The notes: generated by a model from the sequence alone, not told the origin. DNA of 19,686 bases from Merdivivens faecigallinarum (GCA_017695055.1 JADILY010000039.1:1-19686), one strand, 5' to 3'; positions 8,227 to 17,112 are shown, counted from the first letter of the stretch. Numbers and translations: made by a program.

Positions 8227-10534
8227 ACACACCTACGTTTTTTGTATAATTCGACCAGAAGACGGAACCCGAGATAGGCCCGATCATGGATTTGAACGAA
8301 TATTCCAGACCAGCCCCTATATAGCCGTCCCCGTTCAGATAATATTTCAACCGCTCGCAGTCCCTGGCATAATTCACCATCAGCGACAGGTAATGGTTGC
8401 CGTAAACATTGGCCCTCAGGTCGCACCTCACAGCAGTAAGGTAATTCCGGAAAACGTTCAAATCCTGCGTTCCCACGAAAGCGAACTGCTGGTCGAAATA
8501 CCTGCCCGGCTCAAGTCCCCCCATGACATTCATATAAGGGAAAGGGATGTTGTTCCCGAAAAGGAAACGTCCGTACAGGGAAGGAATCAGAGTGAAAATC
8601 CGTGAAAGCGGGACGGCGACACGGGCATCGAAGCTCACCGAATGGAAAGGATTGAAACTTTTGTAGAATCCTGTAAAATAATAAGAATAATCCAGCCCGG
8701 CAGTAAAACCGCGCTTAGGAAAATAGGCATCATCCAGATTGTCAGCCCGGAATGAAGCGAAAGCCGAAAGATAACTGTTCAGATTCTGCGTTATATCGTA
8801 ATTTCCGACGACATCCGACGAAGTAAGGAACGAGCGGATATAAAAACCGTCCGTCCTCACCCCGAGCTGCATGTCTATATTTTTAAATGAAATATTGGAA
8901 ATGAAGGCGGAAACATCGAATTTGTAAAATTTCAGGTCCGCACCCTTCTTCCCGTTGCTTATGATATCGGCGCTTTCCGAATAAAGCCCGAGCGAAAAAT
9001 TGAGCCTCGGAATCTTAGGCGCCATGTATGAATAATCGAACCTGAAATAAGGGTTCATGCTCAGCCTGAGTGTCAGATCGTATTTCGACCCGGTGAGTTT
9101 CTTGCTGTTGAAACCTGCATTCAGGAGCACGGCCGCCACTTCTTCCGTATCGAAACGGGCCCCAAGCCCGAGTTTGTGAGCATTGCCCTTCGTGCAGAAT
9201 ATCCTCATTTCGTACGGACTGGTTTTCCCCACAAGCTCGTATGTGACCGAACTGAAGGCCTCCGTACTGTAGATGCTGCTTATCGCGGCATCGATATCAT
9301 CGCTTGTTATATTTTGATACAGAGGAAGTTCTATGTTTTTTTTCAACCATGCGCGCTCCGCCTTGTTCACCCCATGTATCCTGACAGATGCGAGCATGAT
9401 CGAGTCCGAATAGAGATTGACTGCCGGCGGGGCGTTCAAACGCTGTCCCCCGGAATAATTTTCAGAATAACCCTTGGCGCGCCTTATGTCGGCAAGCATT
9501 TCCTTAAGTTCCTTTTCTTTCAGTTTGGCGGCACGGTATCCCCTGTCCACAATCGTGTCTATGCTCGCATCATCGAAACTCATCGTCCCGTACCCTGAAA
9601 GCTGGGGCCGTATGTATATGTCCGTATCATCGACATTTCCCTGATATTTCGTATCCCCCATCAATGAAATCACGCTGCCGAGGATATCCGCGATATTGTT
9701 AATCTCCGAATAATCCGATTTTTCGCCGCTGACATCGACACCTATTATAATATCCGCACCCATTTTCTTGGCGACATCCACCGGATAATTGTTCAGCGTA
9801 CCGCCGTCAACCAGCACGCGGTCTCCGGAACGCACCGGGGCGAAAAACACCGGAATGGCCATGGACGCCCTGACCGCCGTAGGAAAATGCCCCTCATGGA
9901 AAACTATTTCGTCCCCCGTAACCAAATCCGTCGCCACGCAGGCGAAAGGGATTGGCAAAGTATTGAAATCCAGCGAATCCTGATAACCTACGGACAACCC
10001 GGTAAAAAGATTGAATATATTCTGTCCCGCGACCAAACCCGAAGGAAGGGTACGGAAAAACGCATCGCCGATTACGGGACTGTCCTGATTGGCGACCCCG
10101 ATGAGCGTATCCAGACGGTCCTTGAAATCGAAAGAAATGGAAAGGAGATATTTTTCCCTGTACTTCTTGCTCGCATAGGACAGATACTTCCTCGGGGTCC
10201 TGTCGTTCATCAGCACCGACCAGTCCTGGGCCTTTATCAGCGAATCGATTTCGGTCCCGGTATAACCGAGGGAATAGAGCCCGCCTATTATGGAGCCCAT
10301 GCTCGTGCCGACCACCATGTCGAAATCATAGCCGAGGGATTCCAGATATTTTATCGCGCCCACATGGGCCGCACCCTTGGCCCCTCCCCCGCTCAGCACA
10401 AGGGCGACCACAGGGGATTCCCCCTTATCGGCAGGCATTGCCGGGCCCTCGGAACCGAAACAGGACCGTTGCGGCACCAAGACGAACGCCAGGGCTGCAA
10501 ATACAGACAATATGCCGGCTGATAAGTTTTTCAT
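8201..10534 (-). CDS. Patatin-like phospholipase with POTRA and outer-membrane beta barrel (type Vd-like autotransporter)
   Basis: A predicted lipid acyl hydrolase attached to its own outer-membrane barrel. I start it at ATG 10534 (777 aa), which opens on a signal peptide (MKNLSAGILSVFAALAFVLV); an upstream in-frame start at 10573 would overlap the rlmN stop region and mask it. Patatin domain, about residues 42-330: oxyanion-hole GGGAKG (49-54), nucleophile Ser78 in GTSMG, catalytic Asp243 in DGGTLNNYP. A POTRA-like domain follows (about 375-435: SVRIHGVNKAERAWLKKN, then ITSDDIDAAISSIYSTEAFS), then an Omp85-type 'surface antigen' barrel ending in aromatic YVSIGYYF, a typical BAM signal. The architecture matches the PlpD type Vd family, with an N-terminal patatin, one POTRA and a C-terminal barrel. 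It lies 19 bp after rlmN and overlaps recX. Whether the patatin domain is released, displayed or periplasmic cannot be read from the sequence. Confidence 0.93.
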   Translation of the reverse strand: MKNLSAGILSVFAALAFVLVPQRSCFGSEGPAMPADKGESPVVALVLSGGGAKGAAHVGAIKYLESLGYDFDMVVGTSMGSIIGGLYSLGYTGTEIDSLIKAQDWSVLMNDRTPRKYLSYASKKYREKYLLSISFDFKDRLDTLIGVANQDSPVIGDAFFRTLPSGLVAGQNIFNLFTGLSVGYQDSLDFNTLPIPFACVATDLVTGDEIVFHEGHFPTAVRASMAIPVFFAPVRSGDRVLVDGGTLNNYPVDVAKKMGADIIIGVDVSGEKSDYSEINNIADILGSVISLMGDTKYQGNVDDTDIYIRPQLSGYGTMSFDDASIDTIVDRGYRAAKLKEKELKEMLADIRRAKGYSENYSGGQRLNAPPAVNLYSDSIMLASVRIHGVNKAERAWLKKNIELPLYQNITSDDIDAAISSIYSTEAFSSVTYELVGKTSPYEMRIFCTKGNAHKLGLGARFDTEEVAAVLLNAGFNSKKLTGSKYDLTLRLSMNPYFRFDYSYMAPKIPRLNFSLGLYSESADIISNGKKGADLKFYKFDVSAFISNISFKNIDMQLGVRTDGFYIRSFLTSSDVVGNYDITQNLNSYLSAFASFRADNLDDAYFPKRGFTAGLDYSYYFTGFYKSFNPFHSVSFDARVAVPLSRIFTLIPSLYGRFLFGNNIPFPYMNVMGGLEPGRYFDQQFAFVGTQDLNVFRNYLTAVRCDLRANVYGNHYLSLMVNYARDCERLKYYLNGDGYIGAGLEYSFKSMIGPISGSVFWSNYTKNVGVYVSIGYYF

Positions 10535-10553
10535 AACAGGGACAAAAATACCA

Positions 10554-11567
10554 TTAATCTTTCTTTCCGGCAAGCATTCCGCAGGCCGCCATTATGTCTT
10601 CACCTCTCGAAGCCCTTATCGTACAGATGAATCCATGGGAATTCAACTTGTCGCGGAACCGTTCCATCACGACATCCGGAGACGGCAGCAGGTTGGAGCC
10701 GGGGATTTTGTGGAAACGTATCAGGTTAATCCTGCATTCCAGGCCCGAGAGCATAGCCATCAGGGCGTTGCAGTGCCTTCCCGAATCGTTTACACCGGCA
10801 AACATCGTGTATTCGAAGCTCACGCGGCGCTGTCCGCTGAAATCGTATTTTTTCAGCAGTTCTATGGTTTCGGACACCGGGAACGCCTTTTCGACAGGCA
10901 TCATGGATTCCCGCTCGGCCGGGAACGGATTGTGAAGGCTTATGGCCAGATGGCACCTGGACTCTTCGAGAAACCGCCGCAGTGCAGGAAGGACCCCTAT
11001 CGTGGATACCGTTATCCGTTTCGGGCTCCAGCCGAAACCCCAGTCGGAAACGAGAATTTCAAGACAGCGCATCACGGTATCGATATTGTCCAAAGGCTCT
11101 CCCATCCCCATGAAAACCGTATTTGTAAGCATGTCGGCCTCGTCCACCGCGATATACTGCGACATTATTTCGGCAGCATCGAGATTCCCCCTGAAACCGC
11201 CGCGCCCGGTCATGCAGAAAGAACAGTTCATCTTGCAGCCGTTCTGGGACGAAACGCACAGAGTAGCACGGTCCGGCTCCGGAATCATTACGGTTTCCAC
11301 GGAACCGCCGCCCGTCACAGGAAAAACATATTTTTTAGTACCGTCCGAAGACCTGTAAACCGCGGAATATTCCGTCACCCCGATTTCATAATCCTCCGAC
11401 AGCCTTTCCCTGAATTGCTTCGACAGGTTCGTCATATCCCCGATGTCGCGCACCTTCTTTTTATACAGCCAGTCAGCCATCTGTTTTGCAACGTAAAGAG
11501 GCGTTCCGTAAGACGATACGACATCCTGCAATTCATATAGATTTTTCCCCAACAGTTTTTTCTTCAT
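10554..11567 (-). CDS. rlmN: Dual-specificity rRNA/tRNA adenine-C2 methyltransferase RlmN
   Basis: A cytoplasmic radical-SAM enzyme that makes 2-methyladenosine at A2503 of 23S rRNA and A37 of some tRNAs. I chose ATG 11567 (337 aa; MKKKLLGKNLYEL) because an upstream in-frame start at 11597 falls in the -7 promoter region. The radical-SAM cluster is C111-x3-C115-x2-C118 (GCKMNCSFCMTGRGG). The Cys that forms the protein-RNA adduct and carries the transferred methyl are present as Cys104 (TLCVSSQ) and Cys329 (DIMAACGMLAG), matching E. coli Cys118 and Cys355. SAM-binding GMGEPLDN and the HNPF(P) stretch are also present. Cfr, a resistance enzyme in the same family, modifies C8; the housekeeping context and length favour RlmN. 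It is first in the rlmN-patatin-recX unit and divergent from recA. Confidence 0.95.
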   Translation of the reverse strand: MKKKLLGKNLYELQDVVSSYGTPLYVAKQMADWLYKKKVRDIGDMTNLSKQFRERLSEDYEIGVTEYSAVYRSSDGTKKYVFPVTGGGSVETVMIPEPDRATLCVSSQNGCKMNCSFCMTGRGGFRGNLDAAEIMSQYIAVDEADMLTNTVFMGMGEPLDNIDTVMRCLEILVSDWGFGWSPKRITVSTIGVLPALRRFLEESRCHLAISLHNPFPAERESMMPVEKAFPVSETIELLKKYDFSGQRRVSFEYTMFAGVNDSGRHCNALMAMLSGLECRINLIRFHKIPGSNLLPSPDVVMERFRDKLNSHGFICTIRASRGEDIMAACGMLAGKKD

Positions 11568-11594
11568 ATTCTCAATGCAATCGGATTTATAGTG

Positions 11595-11626
11595 CAAAAT
11601 TCGATTTTTTTCGATAACTTTGCAAA
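11595..11626 (-). promoter_or_regulatory. Probable rlmN promoter
   Basis: On the minus strand TTTG (11626-11623), then exactly 20 bp, then GAATTTTG (11602-11595), one mismatch from the Bacteroidota -7 consensus TAnnTTTG. The -7 box ends 27 bp before the rlmN ATG. The -33 TTTG directly abuts the recA -7 element on the other strand. Confidence 0.5.
11615..11622 (+). promoter_or_regulatory. -7 element of the recA promoter
   Basis: TAACTTTG matches TAnnTTTG, 37 bp before the recA ATG. No TTTG is visible at the -33 spacing, so recA may depend on an activator or on an extended -7 element. The box is the start of a tandem repeat, ACTTTGCAA/ACTTTGTAA (11617-11634). Confidence 0.5.
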
Positions 11627-11659
11627 CTTTGTAACACTAATTAAAAACAGACTTTCATT

Positions 11660-12691
11660 ATGGCTAAAGAAGATGTAGAAGACAGGGCTCCTGAAGTCAA
11701 TGCCGCCAAACTCAAGGCTTTGCAGGCGACAATAGACAAAATCGAAAAGGATTTCGGAAAAGGGACCATCATGAAGTTGGGCGAACAGCCTAAATGGGAA
11801 GTATCCGTGATACCGTCGGGTTCAATATCCTTGGACCATGCCCTCGGAATCGGGGGATATCCGCGAGGAAGAGTAATCGAGATTTTCGGGCCGGAATCGT
11901 CCGGTAAGACCACGCTTGCCATACATGCCATCGCCGAAGCGCAGAAACAGGGCGGCATAGCGGCGATAATCGACGCCGAGCATGCTTTCGACCGTACATA
12001 CGCGAAAAACCTCGGCGTGAACGTGGATTCGCTGCTCATATCGCAGCCGGACAACGGAGAACAGGCTCTTGAAATAACCGACAACCTCATACGTTCCGGA
12101 GCAATCGACATCATCGTGATAGACTCGGTGGCGGCGCTCACGCCAAAGGCCGAAATCGAAGGGGAGATGGGAGATGCGAAAATGGGCTTGCAGGCAAGGC
12201 TCATGAGCCAGGCTTTAAGAAAACTTACCGCAAATATCAGCAAGACGAATACCTGCTGCATATTCATCAACCAGCTCAGGGACAAAATCGGTGTCATGTT
12301 CGGCAATCCGGAGACCACCACGGGAGGAAACGCACTGAAGTTCTATGCCTCCGTCCGCATCGACGTAAGGAAGAGCACTCAGATCAAGGACGGCGAAGAG
12401 GCTCTCGGGAACAGGACGAAGGTAAAAATCGTAAAGAACAAGCTCGCCCCTCCTTTCAAGAAAGCCGAATTCGACATAGTTTTCGGGGAAGGAATATCCA
12501 GGACGGGTGAAATCATAGACCTCGGTGTCGAATACGACATAATCAAAAAGAGCGGTTCATGGTTCAGCTACGGGGACACCAAGATAGGCCAGGGACGGGA
12601 AGCCGTCAAACAGATGCTCATGGACAATACCGAGCTGAGCGACGAGATAGAGGGTAAAATCAGGGAAGTCCTCCAAAACATCAAAGACTGA
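11660..12691 (+). CDS. recA: Recombinase RecA
   Basis: RecA forms ATP-dependent filaments on single-stranded DNA, catalyses strand exchange and acts as the coprotease of the SOS response. It has 343 aa. Visible motifs: Walker A GPESSGKT at residues 77-84, Walker B-like IIVIDS at 151-156, the monomer-monomer interface helix LMSQALRKLT at 181-190, and the L2/DNA-binding region FINQLRDKIGVMFGNPETTTGG at about 202-223. The C-terminus is short and ends in EGKIREVLQNIKD. It is divergent from rlmN across a 92-bp gap and begins a tight plus-strand unit recA-trpS-dnaG: trpS starts 5 bp after the recA stop. Its modulator recX is encoded on the other strand 3.4 kb away. I saw no recognisable SOS box. 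Confidence 0.98.
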   Translation: MAKEDVEDRAPEVNAAKLKALQATIDKIEKDFGKGTIMKLGEQPKWEVSVIPSGSISLDHALGIGGYPRGRVIEIFGPESSGKTTLAIHAIAEAQKQGGIAAIIDAEHAFDRTYAKNLGVNVDSLLISQPDNGEQALEITDNLIRSGAIDIIVIDSVAALTPKAEIEGEMGDAKMGLQARLMSQALRKLTANISKTNTCCIFINQLRDKIGVMFGNPETTTGGNALKFYASVRIDVRKSTQIKDGEEALGNRTKVKIVKNKLAPPFKKAEFDIVFGEGISRTGEIIDLGVEYDIIKKSGSWFSYGDTKIGQGREAVKQMLMDNTELSDEIEGKIREVLQNIKD

Positions 12692-12696
12692 CGGAA

Positions 12697-13689
12697 ATGG
12701 AAAAAGTAGTAAGCGGGATACGCTCCACCGGACACCTGCACCTCGGCAATTACCTCGGGGCATTGAAAAATTTCGTAAAGATGCAGAACGGCTACGACTG
12801 CTATTTTTTCATAGCCGACCTGCATTCGCTTACGACACATCCGCATCCGGACGATTTTCATGCAAATGTAAAAATCATACTTTCGGAATACCTTGCAGCC
12901 GGCCTGGACCCGGAGAAATGCGCGCTGTTCGTACAGAGCGACGTGCCTGAAATCTGCGAGCTTTACGTGCTGCTCAACATGATAGCATACAAGGGAGAGC
13001 TCGAAAGGACGGCCTCGTTCAAGGACAAGGCGAGGAAAAACCCCGAAAACATCAACGCGGGGCTCCTTACCTATCCCGTACTGATGGCATCGGACATCCT
13101 TGTCCATAATGCTGATTACGTACCCGTAGGCAAGGACCAGGAACAGCATCTGGAAATGGCAAGGGTCTATGCAAGGAGGTTCAACAACCTCTATGGCACG
13201 GAAGTTTTCAAGGAACCTCATCCGTTCAATTTCGGAAATGAAAAACCCGTAAAGGTCCCGGGCCTTGACGGAAGCGGAAAGATGGGGAAAAGCGAGGGGA
13301 ATGCGATATATCTTTGCGACGACGAAGCGACCATAAGGAAAAAGGTCATGAAGGCCGTAACGGATTCAGGCCCCAAGGAACCATGCTCCCCGATGCCGGA
13401 GGTCATACAGAACCTGTTCACTATCATGGAACTCGTATCAAAGCCTGACACAGTCGCCTATTTCAGGGAGAAATGGAACGACTGCTCGATTAGGTACGGG
13501 GACATGAAAAAACAGCTGGCCGAGGACATCTGCAATCTGACGAGGCCTATCAGGGAACACATCGATGCGGTTTCTTCGGACGAAGCCTATCTTTCAAAAG
13601 TAGTGTCTGAAGGCAGGGACAAGGCGCGGGCGAGCGCATCCGCGACACTCAGGGCGGCAAGGGAAGCCGTCGGTTTCAGAAAATTTTGA
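12697..13689 (+). CDS. trpS: Tryptophan-tRNA ligase
   Basis: Class I aminoacyl-tRNA synthetase that charges tRNA(Trp) with tryptophan using ATP, in the cytoplasm. It has 330 aa, the usual bacterial TrpRS length. Signature HIGH appears as HLGN (residues 15-18, in GHLHLGNYLGALKNF) and KMSKS as KMGKS (195-199, in GSGKMGKSEGN). The conserved GKDQEQHLEMARVYA stretch (about 145-159) is present. It starts 5 bp after the recA stop with a weak upstream GGAA and ends by a 1-base overlap with dnaG (TGATG at 13687-13691). Co-transcription with recA and dnaG is implied by the spacing. Confidence 0.97.
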   Translation: MEKVVSGIRSTGHLHLGNYLGALKNFVKMQNGYDCYFFIADLHSLTTHPHPDDFHANVKIILSEYLAAGLDPEKCALFVQSDVPEICELYVLLNMIAYKGELERTASFKDKARKNPENINAGLLTYPVLMASDILVHNADYVPVGKDQEQHLEMARVYARRFNNLYGTEVFKEPHPFNFGNEKPVKVPGLDGSGKMGKSEGNAIYLCDDEATIRKKVMKAVTDSGPKEPCSPMPEVIQNLFTIMELVSKPDTVAYFREKWNDCSIRYGDMKKQLAEDICNLTRPIREHIDAVSSDEAYLSKVVSEGRDKARASASATLRAAREAVGFRKF

Positions 13690-15692
13690 TGATAAATCAG
13701 GAAACCATACAGAAAATACTCGATGCGACACAAATCGTAGACGTAATCGGCGAATTCGTCTCCCTCAGAAGGAGGGGGGCGAATTATGTCGCATGCTGTC
13801 CGTTCCATGATGAAAAGACCCCATCCTTCTCAGTCTCGCCGAGCAAGGGAATATTCAAATGCTTCGGCTGCGGCAAAGGAGGCGATGCGGTCCATTTCAT
13901 AATGGAACATGAGCATCTTTCGTATCCCGAGGCCCTCAAATGGCTTGCCGCCAAATACCACATCGATGTGGTGGAAAAGGAAGAGACGGCCGAAGAAATA
14001 GCGAGCAGGATGAAGAGCGAAAGCATGATGCTCGTAAACGAATTCGCCGCAAAATATTTTGCCAAAACCCTCCTGGACACCCCTGAAGGACGGGCTGTAG
14101 GGCTGAGCTATTTCCGGGAAAAAAGGAGGCTGCGCGAAGACACCATCCGCCTCTTCGGCCTGGGCTACTCCCCCGCAAAAAGGGATTCGTTCGCAAAGGA
14201 AGCCATAGCCAACGGCTACAAGCCGGAATTCCTCACCGCCACAGGGCTGTGCATCGAAAAGGAGAACGGAGGCGGACTTTATGACAGGTTTTTCGAAAGG
14301 GTGATTTTCCCGATACATTCATTGAGCGGACGTGTCATAGCATTCGGAGGGCGTACCCTGAAAGCAGACAAGACCATAGCGAAATACGTCAATTCGCCGG
14401 AAAGCGAAATCTACCTGAAAAGGCGTTCGCTTTACGGAATCTACTTTGCGAAGGGGGAAATAAGCAAAAAGGACAAATGCCTGCTCGTGGAAGGCTATCT
14501 GGACGTAATCTCCATGCACCAGGCAGGCATAACCAACGTGGTGGCATCGAGCGGGACTTCGCTTACCACGGAACAGATACGGCTCATCAGGCGCTTTACC
14601 TCCAATATAACAATCCTATATGACGGGGATTCGGCCGGAATCAAGGCCTCCCTGCGCGGAATAGACCTCGTGCTCGAAGAAGGCATGAACGTCAAGATAG
14701 TGCTTATCCCGGACGGGGACGACCCCGACTCATTCTCCATGAAACACACAAGGGAGGAAGTCGAGGAATTCATCAGCGGGCATGAGCAGGACTTCATAGA
14801 CTTCAAGGCCTCACTCCTTCTCGAAGAGGCCGGAGACGACCCGAGGAAAAGGGCGGGCCTGATAAACAGCATATCGACAAGCATCGCCGTCATACCCGAT
14901 GCCATAGCGCGTTCGCTGTATGCCGAAAGGTGTGCGGCGATGTTCGGCATAGAACCGGACCTCGTCTTCGAAAGGGTAAGGACATTGCGCGAAGAAAAAA
15001 AGGCCAGGGAAAGCACGAAAGCGCAATCCCCGGCGATGTCCCGGACCGTACAGGAGACAAAGGCCGACGAGAGCCGGCATGAAGGGAGAAAGGAGGAAAC
15101 CTATGGGGAAGACGGGCTCATCAACGACCGTTTTTTCGCCCCGTGCGAAAAGGAAATCGCCTATTATCTTGTCAAGTTCGGGGATGAAAAACTGAAATTC
15201 CCTCCGGGTTCGGTAGAATACGATCCGGAAAATCCGGACTATACGGTGACAGTGGCCGAATACATAAAAAATTCCATGTCCGAAGACGGATTGGAAATGC
15301 GGAACAGGCTGTATTCGGAAATCTACGACGAATATTTCCGGAACGCGCCTGTCTACGGCAAGGAGATAATAAGCTATTTCCTGCACCACCCGAATGAAAA
15401 CATCGCCGAAGAGACACTCGACTATGTGTACGACAGGCATGTCATAACCATAAAGGAGTTCGCCGATACCGTTCCGGACGAAACCGCCACGCTCTCGGAA
15501 ACGGTGCCCAAACTCATGTGCATCTACAAATCGAAGGTGGTGGATGCCATGCTGAGGGAAATAACCGAAGAAATCGCCTCGGCGCAAAAGGAAAACGACA
15601 GGGAGAAAATAGAAGGGCTTACGGGAAAATTCATGAGGATTTCAGGGCTTAAAAATTATTACTCCAAACTGCTCAAAAGGCTGACTATTTAG
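13689..15692 (+). CDS. dnaG: DNA primase DnaG
   Basis: DnaG makes the short RNA primers for lagging-strand and restart replication and works with the replicative helicase DnaB. I start at ATG 13689 (667 aa), which overlaps the trpS stop by 1 bp; an in-frame TTG at 13686 is a possible but less likely start. Domains in order: CHC2-type zinc finger (C37-x2-H40 and C58-x2-C61), then the RNA-polymerase core with TOPRIM motifs EGYLD (268-272) and DGD at 312-314 (YDGDSAG), followed by PDGDDPDSF. A charged linker of about 40 residues (about 430-475, rich in E, K, R and S) separates the core from a C-terminal helicase-binding domain of nearly 200 residues. It is the last gene of the recA-trpS-dnaG unit. 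Confidence 0.97.
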   Translation: MINQETIQKILDATQIVDVIGEFVSLRRRGANYVACCPFHDEKTPSFSVSPSKGIFKCFGCGKGGDAVHFIMEHEHLSYPEALKWLAAKYHIDVVEKEETAEEIASRMKSESMMLVNEFAAKYFAKTLLDTPEGRAVGLSYFREKRRLREDTIRLFGLGYSPAKRDSFAKEAIANGYKPEFLTATGLCIEKENGGGLYDRFFERVIFPIHSLSGRVIAFGGRTLKADKTIAKYVNSPESEIYLKRRSLYGIYFAKGEISKKDKCLLVEGYLDVISMHQAGITNVVASSGTSLTTEQIRLIRRFTSNITILYDGDSAGIKASLRGIDLVLEEGMNVKIVLIPDGDDPDSFSMKHTREEVEEFISGHEQDFIDFKASLLLEEAGDDPRKRAGLINSISTSIAVIPDAIARSLYAERCAAMFGIEPDLVFERVRTLREEKKARESTKAQSPAMSRTVQETKADESRHEGRKEETYGEDGLINDRFFAPCEKEIAYYLVKFGDEKLKFPPGSVEYDPENPDYTVTVAEYIKNSMSEDGLEMRNRLYSEIYDEYFRNAPVYGKEIISYFLHHPNENIAEETLDYVYDRHVITIKEFADTVPDETATLSETVPKLMCIYKSKVVDAMLREITEEIASAQKENDREKIEGLTGKFMRISGLKNYYSKLLKRLTI

Positions 15693-15702
15693 AAAATGTT
15701 TA

Positions 15703-15710
15703 TAATTTTG
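15703..15710 (+). promoter_or_regulatory. -7 element of the MFS-pair promoter
   Basis: TAATTTTG matches TAnnTTTG and ends 22 bp before the first MFS ATG. It lies in the 40-bp gap after dnaG. A -33 TTTG is not evident. It suggests the MFS pair has its own promoter. Confidence 0.5.
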
Positions 15711-15732
15711 CAACAATTAAAAATTTTACATA

Positions 15733-17112
15733 ATGCAAGAAAAGATTTCCAGAATGCTCAATGACAGTGCGGCAGCACGCTGGGCAGCATTGCTTCTCAT
15801 CGCTCTGATGATGTTTTTCGCCTACATGTTCGTGGACGTCATGTCCCCTCTCAAATCCATAATCGAGACCGCCCGCGGTTGGGACAGCGGCACTTTCGGG
15901 ACATACGCCGCATCCGAATACATACTGAACGTATGCGGTTTCCTCATCCTGGCCGGAATCATCCTGGACAAGATGGGAATACGGTTCACCGGACTCCTGT
16001 CCGCTTCGCTCATGGTAATAGGAGCGGGAATCAAGTTCGTGGGCATCAGCGAATGGTTCCAGGCGACGGCTTTCTGCGGCTGGCTCGACAGCTGGTGGAC
16101 ATCGATGCCTGGTAGCGCGAAAATGGCATCCCTCGGTTTCATGATTTTCGGCTGCGGCTGCGAAATGGCAGGGACGACTGTGTCGAAATCGATAGCAAAA
16201 TGGTTCAAGGGCAAGGAAATGGCCCTGGCGATGGGACTGGAAATGGCAATAGCCCGTCTCGGAGTCTTCGCCGTAATGTGGCTGGCCCCTATAATCTCCG
16301 ACAAGTTCGACCAGTCGGTAGTGGCTCCGGTGGCTTTCTGCACAGTGCTCCTCCTCATCGGCCTGATTAATTTCATCGTATTCTCCGTAATGGATTCCAA
16401 ATTCGACAAACAGCTCATTGCGGCAGGTATGGAGACGGCCGAAAAATCGCCTGAAGACGAGTTCCACATCAAGGACCTCGGAAAGATATTTTCAAGCAAG
16501 ATGTTCTGGCTGGTGGCGCTTCTGTGCGTGCTCTACTATTCTGCGATATTCCCGTTCCAGAGATACGCTCCTAATTATCTTGAAGTGACCCTCGGAGTCG
16601 ACAACGGCACGGCTTCCCAGCTGTTCAGTTTCTTCCCTATACTGGCTATGTGCCTCACCCCGCTGCTCGGAATCTTCCTCGACCGTAAAGGAAAGGGAGC
16701 CACCATGCTCATGCTCGGGGCAATCATAATGTTCGCATGCCATCTGTGCTTCGCATTCGTACTGCCGCTATACCCTCAGAAATGGTTCGCGGTAACACTG
16801 ATAGCGATACTCGGCGTAAGCTTTTCGCTCGTTCCCGCCGCACTCTGGCCGAGCGTTCCTAAAATCATAGACGAAAAGATACTCGGAAGCGCATACTGCC
16901 TGATATTCTGGGTGCAGAACATCGGCCTGTGCTTAGTTCCACTGCTGATTGGAAAAGTATTGCAGTCCACCGGAGGATACCTCGCACCTATGCTCATATT
17001 CTCTTCCTTCGGAGTGCTCGCCTTCCTCTTCAGTTTCTGGCTCAAGAGAGAAGACCGCAAGAAGAAATACGGGCTTGAGCTTCCTAACGTAGCCAAGAAA
17101 CAGGAAGAATAG
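15733..17112 (+). CDS. Major facilitator superfamily transporter, MFSD1-like (copy 1)
   Basis: Inner-membrane solute transporter. It has 459 aa with about 12 hydrophobic segments. Segment 1 follows a short cytoplasmic N-terminus (MQEKISRMLNDSAAARWAAL). MFS motif A-like DKMGIR is at 79-84 (loop 2-3). A distinctive cytoplasmic motif, AKWFKGKEMALAMGLEM, is at 155-171, followed by a helix with ARLG. The second half carries VPAALWPSVPKI and SAYCLIFWVQNIGL. The WFKGKE...GL...ARLG signature recalls the eukaryotic MFSD1 family (lysosomal dipeptide uniporter); that is from memory and is not proof of substrate. Substrate unknown. It is paralogous to and 11 bp upstream of the next gene. A long extra-membrane loop (about residues 103-130, EWFQATAFCGWLDSWWTS) is longer than in most MFS proteins. 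Confidence 0.88.
   Translation: MQEKISRMLNDSAAARWAALLLIALMMFFAYMFVDVMSPLKSIIETARGWDSGTFGTYAASEYILNVCGFLILAGIILDKMGIRFTGLLSASLMVIGAGIKFVGISEWFQATAFCGWLDSWWTSMPGSAKMASLGFMIFGCGCEMAGTTVSKSIAKWFKGKEMALAMGLEMAIARLGVFAVMWLAPIISDKFDQSVVAPVAFCTVLLLIGLINFIVFSVMDSKFDKQLIAAGMETAEKSPEDEFHIKDLGKIFSSKMFWLVALLCVLYYSAIFPFQRYAPNYLEVTLGVDNGTASQLFSFFPILAMCLTPLLGIFLDRKGKGATMLMLGAIIMFACHLCFAFVLPLYPQKWFAVTLIAILGVSFSLVPAALWPSVPKIIDEKILGSAYCLIFWVQNIGLCLVPLLIGKVLQSTGGYLAPMLIFSSFGVLAFLFSFWLKREDRKKKYGLELPNVAKKQEE

Noticed and set aside
10377..11540. Plus-strand open frame of 387 codons opposite rlmN and the patatin start
   Set aside because: It covers two well-supported minus-strand genes and is rich in His, Arg and Pro without a domain, as expected from reading GC-biased codons backwards.
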